Source of the DNA: Pseudonocardia autotrophica | GTDB taxonomy: Bacteria; Actinomycetota; Actinomycetes; Mycobacteriales; Pseudonocardiaceae | Length of the DNA stretch: 40,575 bases | Direction: 5' to 3' | NCBI RefSeq assembly: GCF_000717175.1 | Contig: NZ_JNYD01000040.1 | Coordinates: forward strand, 1-40,575 | Shown here: positions 35,341-40,575 of the stretch, piece after piece | Layout: the number at the start of each line of letters is the position of its first letter | Position numbering within the stretch: position 1 is the first letter of the stretch | Notes under the pieces: model-generated | The model's database searches: none | Seen by the model: the letters and a program-made list of their open reading frames with translations, nothing else | What the model was told of the DNA's origin: nothing | Program-made: the position numbers and the translations under genes

Positions 35341-36228
35341 ATGAAGGACCTGGCCCTGCACGGGATGATCTCCACCGTCGTCACCCCGTTCGACGAGAAC
35401 GACCAGGTCGACCTCGAGCTCCTGCGCGGCGAGGTGAAGTACCTGCTCGACCAGGGCGTCACCGCGATCTGCGCCTGCGGCAGCACCGGCGAGGGGCAGA
35501 CCCTGTCGCTGGAGGAGAGCAGGGCGATCTGCGAGGTCGTCGTCGACGAGGTGGCGGGGCGCGTGCCGGTCATCGGCGGCGTCATCCAGAACTCGACGGC
35601 CCAGGCGATCCGCTACTCGCTCGCGCTGAAGGAGGCCGGGGTCGACGCCCTCCAGGTCACCCCGGTGCACTACGTCTTCTCCCCCTCGGAGGAGGAGACG
35701 ATCGAGCACTACCGGCTCGTCGGCGAGGCCACCGACCTGCCGATCGTGCTCTACAACGTCGTCCCGTGGGCGCTGGTCCCGGTCGGCACCATCGAGAAGA
35801 TGTCCGTGGTCCCGCAGGTCGTGGCGGTCAAGCAGTCCGGCGGCGACATGCACCGGCTCGCCGACCTGCTGCACCGGGTCCGCGACCGCTACACGATCCT
35901 CGCCGCGCTCGACGACCTGCACTACCCGGCGTTCGTGATGGGCGCGCACGGCGCGCTGGCGGCCATCCCGACCGTCACCCCGAAGCTGTCGGTGGAGCTG
36001 TGGGACGCGGTCCAGGCGGGCGACCACAAGACCGCGCTGGAGCTGCACGAGCGCATCCTCACGGTGTGGCGTGCCATCGACGAGCCCAACCTCCCGGCCA
36101 CGCTCAAGGCGGCGTTGCAGCTGCAGGGCCGCGAGGGCGGGCTGCCGCGCAAGCCCTTCGCGCCGGCCTCGGCCGAGGAGCGAGAGCGCATCGCCGCCGC
36201 CCTGCGGACCGCTAATCTGATCGACTAG
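35341..36228 (+). CDS. DapA/NAL-family lyase or dehydratase
   Basis: The 295-residue enzyme has the class I aldolase TIM barrel of the dihydrodipicolinate synthase superfamily: CGSTGEGQTLSLEE (49-51 pyruvate carboxylate loop), catalytic Tyr138 in VLYNVVP and Schiff-base Lys164 in VAVKQSGGD. It is not a housekeeping DapA by context. Members paired with a ketoglutarate-semialdehyde dehydrogenase include 2-keto-3-deoxy-pentonate dehydratase, 5-keto-4-deoxyglucarate dehydratase and pyrroline-4-hydroxy-2-carboxylate deaminase; an aldolase is also possible. The sequence alone does not choose among them. A GAAGGAG ribosome binding site precedes the ATG. Confidence 0.85.
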   Translation: MKDLALHGMISTVVTPFDENDQVDLELLRGEVKYLLDQGVTAICACGSTGEGQTLSLEESRAICEVVVDEVAGRVPVIGGVIQNSTAQAIRYSLALKEAGVDALQVTPVHYVFSPSEEETIEHYRLVGEATDLPIVLYNVVPWALVPVGTIEKMSVVPQVVAVKQSGGDMHRLADLLHRVRDRYTILAALDDLHYPAFVMGAHGALAAIPTVTPKLSVELWDAVQAGDHKTALELHERILTVWRAIDEPNLPATLKAALQLQGREGGLPRKPFAPASAEERERIAAALRTANLID

Positions 36229-36252
36229 ACGTCACACATCTGTGGGGGAGCC

Positions 36253-36939
36253 GTGACCGTACCGACGCCGGGGAAGTCCTCGCTGGTGGTGGAGTCGATC
36301 GCCGACCAGCTCTACCGGATCCTGTGCGAACGCATCGTCACCGGGGTGTTCGAGCCCGGCTCCCGGCTGGACCCGCAGGCCGTCGCGGACGAGTTCGGCG
36401 TGTCCCGCACCCCGGTGCGGGACGCGCTGGCCCGCCTCGAGCACGACCAGCTGATCGAGACCCGGCCGCGCTCGGGCACCTTCGTCGCCCGGCCCGGGGT
36501 GCGGGACGTGCGCGAGGTCTGCCAGCTCCGCAAGGGCATCGAGTGGGTCGCGACCGGGCTCGCGACCTCGCTGATGTCCGCGGAGCTGATCGCCGACCTG
36601 CGCGCCGAGGCCGTGGAGGCGGAGGCCGCGGTGGACAAGGGCGACTTCGACCCCTTCTTCGCCAGCGACTTCCGCATCCACCGGGAGATCGTCGCCGCCA
36701 CCGGCAACGAACGGCTGGTCCGGGCCCGCGGGTCCGTCGAGCCGTTCGTCGCCTGGCTGCGGATCCTCGGCGCGACCGGCCCGCACCGCGCGAAGGGCTC
36801 GACGCGACGGCACCTGCAGATCCTCGACGCGATGGCGGCGCGGGACGTTGCCGCCGCCCAGGACGCCGCGGCCGTCCACCTCGACGAGGTCGAGGAGTGG
36901 ACGGTCGCCGACATGGACTCGAACGCGATCTCGACCTGA
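36253..36939 (+). CDS. GntR-family (FCD) transcriptional regulator
   Basis: The 228-residue protein has an N-terminal winged helix (IADQLYRILCERIVTGVFEPG, in part, and VSRTPVRDALARLEHDQLIE) and an all-helical FCD effector domain whose metal-binding residues are visible as D..H in SDFRIHREIVAATGN and the later histidines in RRHLQILDAM and AAVHLDEVEEW. It probably represses the flanking lyase, dehydrogenase and divergent transporter/kinase genes and responds to an acid intermediate. The GTG start at 36253 follows GTGGGGGAGCC. It starts 24 nt after the lyase stop and ends 25 nt before the dehydrogenase. Confidence 0.9.
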   Translation: MTVPTPGKSSLVVESIADQLYRILCERIVTGVFEPGSRLDPQAVADEFGVSRTPVRDALARLEHDQLIETRPRSGTFVARPGVRDVREVCQLRKGIEWVATGLATSLMSAELIADLRAEAVEAEAAVDKGDFDPFFASDFRIHREIVAATGNERLVRARGSVEPFVAWLRILGATGPHRAKGSTRRHLQILDAMAARDVAAAQDAAAVHLDEVEEWTVADMDSNAIST

Positions 36940-36964
36940 GCGCGGGGTCGCGGGAAGGACACTC

Positions 36965-38365
36965 GTGACAACACCGCTGGAGCAGGCGCTGGCCGGGGCG
37001 GCCGGCGCCGCCCGCAGCACCGCCCGTACCACCCCCGCCGAGCGTGCCGGGTGGCTGCGTGCCGCGGCCGCGGCGCTCGACGCCGCCGCGGCCGAGCTCG
37101 TCCCGCTGGCCATGTCCGAGAGCCGGCTGCCGGAGGCGCGGCTCACCGGGGAGCTGGCCCGCACCACCTTCCAGGCCCGGCTGTTCGCCGACCGGCTCGA
37201 GCAGGGCCTGCTGCACGACGTCCGGGTCGACCACGCCGACCCGGACTGGCCGATGGGCCCGCGCCCGGACATCCGGCGCACCCAGGTGCCGATCGGGCCG
37301 GTGCTGGTCTTCGCGGCCGGCAACTTCCCCTTCGCCTTCTCGGTCTTCGGCGGGGACACGGTCTCCGCGCTGGCCGCCGGCTGCCCGGTCGTCGTCAAGG
37401 CGCACCCGGGGCACCCCGAGCTGTCCCGCCGGACCGCCGCGGTCGTCGCACCGCACCTTCCCGGGGGTGTGTTCGCGCTGATCGAGGGGGAGGACGCGGG
37501 CTCGGCGGCGGTGCAGGACCCGAGGATCAGGGCCGTGGGGTTCACCGGGTCGACGCGCGGCGGGCGCGCGCTGTTCGACCTCGCCGCCGCCCGTCCGGAC
37601 CCGATCCCGTTCTACGGGGAGCTGGGGTCGACCAACCCCGTCGTCGTGACACCGGCGGGCTGGACCGCGCGGGCCGAGGAGATCGCGGCCGGGTTCGCCG
37701 GATCGGTCACGCTCGGGTCCGGCCAGTTCTGCACCAAGCCCGGGATCGTGCTGGTGCCCGACGCCGAGGCCTTCCTCGCCGCGGTCCCGGAGCTCTCCGC
37801 GGGCCCGATGCTGAACGAGCGCATCGAGTCCGGCTTCTGCGCGGCGGCGGGCGAGATGGCCGAGGCCGTGACCGTGGTGCGCGGCGAGGTCGGCGGCGGG
37901 CCGGTGCTGTTCCGCAGCACCGCCGCCGAGGTGCTCAAGCGGCCGGACCTGCTGGAGCTGGAGGTCTTCGGGCCGGCCGCGCTGATCCTCGAGTACGCGG
38001 ACGTGCCGGAGGCGCTGCAGGTCCTCGACGCCGTCGGCGGCCAGCTCACCGGCACCGTGCAGGGCGCCGCGGCGGACGGCGGGGCCGATCCCGACGCCCC
38101 GGAGCTGGTCGCGCGGCTCGCGGAGCACGCCGGGCGCGTGCTCTGGAACCAGTGGCCCACCGGGGTCACGGTCAGCGACGCGCAGCAGCACGGCGGCCCG
38201 TACCCGGCCACCACCGCGCCGTTGACCACCTCGGTCGGCACCGCGGCGGCCGCGCGTTTCCTCCGGCCGGTGGCGTTCCAGAACGTCCCGGAGGCCGCTC
38301 TGCCCGCCGAGCTGCGCGAGAACGCCCCCGGCCCCCGCCGCGTCGACGGGATCACTCAGCCCTGA
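36965..38365 (+). CDS. Aldehyde dehydrogenase, alpha-ketoglutarate semialdehyde (2,5-dioxovalerate) type
   Basis: The 466-residue enzyme has the ALDH active site: N120 in FAAGNFPFAFS, general base E219 in FYGELGSTNP and nucleophile C256 in GSGQFCTKPG. The GNFPFAFSVFGGDTVSALAAG and GQFCTKPGI segments are those of 2,5-dioxovalerate dehydrogenases, which oxidise alpha-ketoglutarate semialdehyde to 2-oxoglutarate with NAD(P)+. This feeds the TCA cycle and hence the Kgd reaction encoded in the same window. GGAAGGA lies six bases before the GTG at 36965. It is co-directional with the lyase and GntR genes. An array of palindromes begins three bases after the stop. Confidence 0.88.
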   Translation: MTTPLEQALAGAAGAARSTARTTPAERAGWLRAAAAALDAAAAELVPLAMSESRLPEARLTGELARTTFQARLFADRLEQGLLHDVRVDHADPDWPMGPRPDIRRTQVPIGPVLVFAAGNFPFAFSVFGGDTVSALAAGCPVVVKAHPGHPELSRRTAAVVAPHLPGGVFALIEGEDAGSAAVQDPRIRAVGFTGSTRGGRALFDLAAARPDPIPFYGELGSTNPVVVTPAGWTARAEEIAAGFAGSVTLGSGQFCTKPGIVLVPDAEAFLAAVPELSAGPMLNERIESGFCAAAGEMAEAVTVVRGEVGGGPVLFRSTAAEVLKRPDLLELEVFGPAALILEYADVPEALQVLDAVGGQLTGTVQGAAADGGADPDAPELVARLAEHAGRVLWNQWPTGVTVSDAQQHGGPYPATTAPLTTSVGTAAAARFLRPVAFQNVPEAALPAELRENAPGPRRVDGITQP

Positions 38366-38368
38366 CGC

Positions 38369-38472
38369 CGCATTATGGAACCATAACGCTCATATCCGGG
38401 CCCTGAATTCGCATTATGGTTCCATAATGCGTACAGGAGGGCGGAAATCGAGCGTTATGGTTCCCTACCGCG
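38369..38472. repeat. Palindrome array C: three copies at 41-bp spacing
   Basis: Copies lie at 38369-38390, 38410-38431 and 38451-38472. The middle copy is a perfect palindrome with core GCATTATGGTTCCATAATGC. Centres at 38379, 38420 and 38461 are exactly 41 bp apart, with central dinucleotides AA, TT, TT. This is the same family as arrays A and B about 29 kb to the left. It completely fills the space between the convergent dehydrogenase and GlcG/HbpS-like genes, ending at the base before the latter's stop codon. Confidence 0.8.
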
Positions 38473-38874
38473 TCAGGTGAGGGCGTCGACCGCCGCCTGC
38501 GCCACCTGGGTGTCCTGGTCCACCGAACCCGCGCTCACCCCCACCGCGCCGACCAGCTCGCCGCCGCGGTGCACGGGGATGCCGCCGCCGAAGGCGACCA
38601 TGCCGCCGGAGAGCTGCTCGAGGCCGTACAGCTCCTGGCCGGGCTGGACGAGCGGGAGGAGGTCGCCGGTCGGCAGGTTCATGAGGATCGACGTGCGCGC
38701 CTTGCGCTGCGAGATGTCGATGCTCGCCCGGATCGCGCCGTCCTGGCGGGCGAACGCCAGCAGGTGCCCGCCGGCGTCGACGACGGCGATGTTCATCGGC
38801 TGGCCGATCTCGTCGGCCTTCGCCAGGCCGGCCTCGATCGCCTTCTGTGCCTCGGCATAGGTCAGGCCACTCAT
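38473..38874 (-). CDS. GlcG/HbpS family (PduO C-terminal-like) protein
   Basis: The 133-residue protein follows the PF03928 pattern: LTYAEAQKAIEAGLAKADEI, MNIAVVDAGGHLLAFARQDGA, SIDISQRKARTS, a closing GIPVHRGGELVGAVGVSAGS, and DTQVAQAAVDAL. The family includes haem-binding HbpS, GlcG and the C-terminal domain of the cobalamin adenosyltransferase PduO, and is often found beside diol/glycerol dehydratase genes, as here. No signal peptide is seen, so it should be cytosolic. The ATG at 38874 follows GAGAGGA by seven bases; longer in-frame starts give a low-complexity extension and are rejected. It is divergent from the aquaglyceroporin gene. Confidence 0.88.
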   Translation of the reverse strand: MSGLTYAEAQKAIEAGLAKADEIGQPMNIAVVDAGGHLLAFARQDGAIRASIDISQRKARTSILMNLPTGDLLPLVQPGQELYGLEQLSGGMVAFGGGIPVHRGGELVGAVGVSAGSVDQDTQVAQAAVDALT

Positions 38875-39127
38875 CGTCGAGTCCTCTCTCGCGCTCCGCA
38901 GTGCCGCGGCCCCTCCGGTCCGGCGGGCCGTCTCCACCCAACCGGACGGGCGCGCCCGCCGACAGCTCCGCCTTGGGTCAGGTTCCTCCTCGCCCCGTGG
39001 TGAGGTCCCACCCCCGCGGAGGGTGAGACTTCGCGGGCCGTTGTCGCCCAACCTCTTCCGTCACACAGGTAGCACTGTGGAGCGTAGCGCCGGGCCGCGC
39101 AGGGCGGCCGGGACAGGGAGGTCCGGC

Positions 39128-39883
39128 ATGACGGCAGGATCGATCGTGTTGTGGGAGGGACTGGGCACCGCGGTGCTCATCCTCCTGGGTGTCGGCGTCG
39201 TGGCGAACGTGGTGCTGCGCCCGACGCTCGGGACCGGCGGCGGCTGGCTGATGATCACCTTCGGCTGGGGTTTCGCGGTGTTCGCGGGGGCGAGCATCGC
39301 CGAGCCCTCCGGGGCGCACCTCAACCCCGCGGTGACCATCGGCCTCGCGGTGGCGGGCGCGACGCAGTGGTCGATGGTGCCCTTCTACCTGATCGGGCAG
39401 CTCGTGGGCGCGTTCGTCGGCGCCACCGTCGGCTGGCTCGCCTACAAGGCGAACTTCGACAAGAACGTCGAGGAGGACCCCGAGGGCAACCGCGACACCC
39501 GGGGCATCTTCTGCACCGGCCCCGTCGTCGCGCGGTCCGGCTGGAACGTGATCACCGAGGTCGTCGCGACCTTCGTGCTGGTGTTCTGGATCCTCAGCAA
39601 CCCGGCCGCCCAGGCGCCCGACGGCGCGGGGGTGCCCCAGTTCGGCAACGGGGCGCTGGGCTACGCGGCGGTCGCGTTCGTCGTCATCGGCATCGGCTGT
39701 TCGCTCGGCGGGCCAACGGGCTATGCGATCAACCCGGCCCGCGACCTGGGCCCCCGGCTGGCCTACGCCGTACTTCCGATCAGGGGCAAGGGCAGCCCGG
39801 AGTGGGGGTACGCCTGGGTGCCGATCGTCGGACCGATCATCGGCGCGGTGCTCGCGGGCCTGCTCAGCGCGGGTGTGTCGTGA
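39128..39883 (+). CDS. MIP-family channel, aquaglyceroporin type
   Basis: The 251-residue protein has six membrane helices and both half-helix motifs: HLNPAVT (NPA 66-68) and YAINPARDLGPR (NPA 202-204). The Asp directly after NPAR (D206) is the classical mark of glycerol-conducting channels rather than strict water channels. It should admit glycerol or another small polyol by diffusion. A longer than usual loop (about residues 108-136, with NFDKNVEEDPEGN) joins helices 3 and 4. GGGAGG lies seven bases before the ATG. A diol dehydratase small-subunit gene follows after 151 nt, consistent with polyol use. Confidence 0.92.
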   Translation: MTAGSIVLWEGLGTAVLILLGVGVVANVVLRPTLGTGGGWLMITFGWGFAVFAGASIAEPSGAHLNPAVTIGLAVAGATQWSMVPFYLIGQLVGAFVGATVGWLAYKANFDKNVEEDPEGNRDTRGIFCTGPVVARSGWNVITEVVATFVLVFWILSNPAAQAPDGAGVPQFGNGALGYAAVAFVVIGIGCSLGGPTGYAINPARDLGPRLAYAVLPIRGKGSPEWGYAWVPIVGPIIGAVLAGLLSAGVS

Positions 39884-39915
39884 CCTCACCGGCAGGAGAG
39901 GCGCCGTTCGGGTTG

Positions 39916-39958
39916 CCCCTCCCCGGAGGGGTTCCCGCTACCTGCGCAACTGCGCAAC
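39916..39958. promoter_or_regulatory. Hairpin and GCGCAAC direct repeat upstream of dehydratase subunit
   Basis: CCCCTCC (39916-39922) pairs with GGAGGGG (39925-39931). It is followed by two abutting copies of TGCGCAAC (39943-39950 and 39951-39958). The heptamer GCGCAAC also occurs, inverted, upstream of the GAF regulator (GTTGCGC at 31280-31286). A regulator site is possible. Confidence 0.3.
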
Positions 39959-40034
39959 GGTTGGTGGGTGGCACGGGCGCCGCGGTCGACCGACCGAGCC
40001 CCGGCGCCCGCGTCCCGGCGAACGACGAGAGGTG

Positions 40035-40493
40035 ATGCGCGTGTCCGCTCCAGCTTCCGGGTCCGGCCCCGACCTCGGGCCCGCCGACTACCCGCTCTCG
40101 GTCAACCGTCAGGACCTCCTGCGCACGCCGACGGGCAAGCCGATCACGGCGCTGACGATGAACGCCGTCGTCGCCGGGGAGATCTCCGCCGAGGACCTGC
40201 GGATCGCCCCGGACACGCTCCAGCTGCAGGCCACCCTGGCCGAGTCGGTGCACCGCCGGCAGCTCGCCGCGAACTTCCGGCGCGCGGCCGAGCTCACCGC
40301 GGTGCCCGACGCCGAGGTCCTGGCGATGTACAACGCGCTCCGCCCGCGCGCCTCGAGCAAGGCGCAGCTGCTGGAGATCGCCGAGAACCTGGAGGGCAAG
40401 TACCAGGCCACCGTGTGCGGTGCCCTGGTCCGTGAGGCGGCCGAGGTCTACGAGCGCCGCGACCTGCTGGCCCGCGACGAGGAGTTTCAATGA
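40035..40493 (+). CDS. Diol/glycerol dehydratase small (gamma) subunit
   Basis: The 152-residue protein matches the small subunit of coenzyme B12-dependent propanediol/glycerol dehydratases (PduE/DhaE/GldC): DYPLSVNRQDLLRTPTGKPI, VVAGEISAEDLRI, LQLQATLAESVHRRQLAANF, RAAELTAVPDAEVLAMYNALRPR and EAAEVYERRDLL. The holoenzyme dehydrates a 1,2-diol or glycerol to an aldehyde. Large and medium subunits, which usually precede it, are not upstream here. GAGAGG lies just before the ATG at 40035. An ATG (40490) overlaps its stop and begins MTV..., the sort of start expected for a reactivase gene, but that frame does not continue as a reactivase. Confidence 0.9.
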   Translation: MRVSAPASGSGPDLGPADYPLSVNRQDLLRTPTGKPITALTMNAVVAGEISAEDLRIAPDTLQLQATLAESVHRRQLAANFRRAAELTAVPDAEVLAMYNALRPRASSKAQLLEIAENLEGKYQATVCGALVREAAEVYERRDLLARDEEFQ

Positions 40494-40498
40494 CCGTG

Positions 40499-40575
40499 TC
40501 AAGCCGCGTTGGCTGCGGGGGCCGGTGCCTCGGTGGTGAAGCGGCGGTTGTCACGGAGCAGCGCCCAGACGAGGT
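40499..40575 (-). CDS. Transposase C-terminal fragment (probably IS110 family)
   Basis: Reading leftward from the right edge, an open frame gives LVWALLRDNRRFTTEA followed by an Ala/Pro tail and a TGA at 40499. IS110-family transposases of actinobacteria commonly end in a V-L-W-A-L-x-RD segment with a short variable tail, so I read this as the last 24 residues of such a protein. It lies only six bases from the end of the dehydratase subunit gene. The family assignment rests on this short tail. Confidence 0.5.
   Translation of the reverse strand, partial: LVWALLRDNRRFTTEAPAPAANAA

Noticed and set aside
35341..36228. Housekeeping DapA of lysine biosynthesis
   Set aside because: The fold and catalytic residues fit, but the neighbours (GntR, ketoglutarate-semialdehyde-type dehydrogenase, transporter) indicate a catabolic role.
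38875..39127. Cobalamin riboswitch before the aquaglyceroporin/dehydratase genes
   Set aside because: I looked for the B12-box and supporting stems in the 253-nt gap and saw none; only a weak CACAG/CTGTG inverted repeat at 39064-39079.

Overview
The window is very GC-rich, with frequent GTG starts, tight stop/start overlaps, a fused 2-oxoglutarate dehydrogenase/decarboxylase (Kgd) followed by its small partner gene, a DUF5134 protein, an F420-type oxidoreductase and an MSMEG_0565/0567/0568 gene set. Together these indicate a mycelial or mycobacteria-related actinobacterium. The family Pseudonocardiaceae fits best, but that assignment is an inference. Both ends of the window lie inside transposase genes: the tail of an IS3-type OrfB on the left and what looks like an IS110-type C-terminus on the right.

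Layout. 1-150: IS3 remnant. 195-3155: operon of a four-helix membrane protein, a tiny Pro/Thr/Ser-rich ORF and a Tat-exported lipoprotein multicopper oxidase, then a DUF5134 membrane protein. A divergent Nramp-like transporter (3152-4453) meets it tail to tail. 4630-8279: a compact four-gene unit of two small helical proteins, a 911-residue FtsK/SpoIIIE-type ATPase and a third small helical protein. 8285-9588: an AbiEi-like/DUF559 endonuclease gene bracketed by two arrays of AT-rich palindromes. 9592-13618: DUF6104 protein and Kgd. 13758-17354: a CU044_5270-like protein, an LLM flavin oxidoreductase and an acyl-CoA ligase. 17498-23212: an ABC-2 exporter pair and a fused four-domain ABC exporter. 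23412-25650: a short conserved protein and GlmS. 25719-26372: a ribbon-helix-helix/Clp-N regulator with its own palindromic operator.

26551-29669 carries three genes of the nitrogen-starvation Nit1C type (N-acetyltransferase, atypical radical SAM enzyme, divergent glycosyltransferase) without the nitrilase and the rest of the cluster. 29686-32158 is a divergent regulator pair (GAF-type and LuxR response regulator). 32263-38365 is a catabolic cassette: DhaL, DhaK and an MHS-type MFS transporter read left; a DapA-family lyase, a GntR/FCD repressor and an alpha-ketoglutarate-semialdehyde-type dehydrogenase read right. 38473-40493 holds a GlcG/HbpS (PduO-C) protein, an aquaglyceroporin and a diol/glycerol dehydratase small subunit, after which a transposase gene begins. 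This end of the window points to uptake and breakdown of a short polyol or sugar-acid substrate.

The most unusual signal is a family of about 22-bp palindromes (core TTATGGAACCATAA or its complement) in three intergenic arrays. Within each array the centres are 41 or 42 bp apart, which is four helical turns. The second most interesting is the FtsK-like four-gene unit, which resembles no secretion or conjugation locus I can name.
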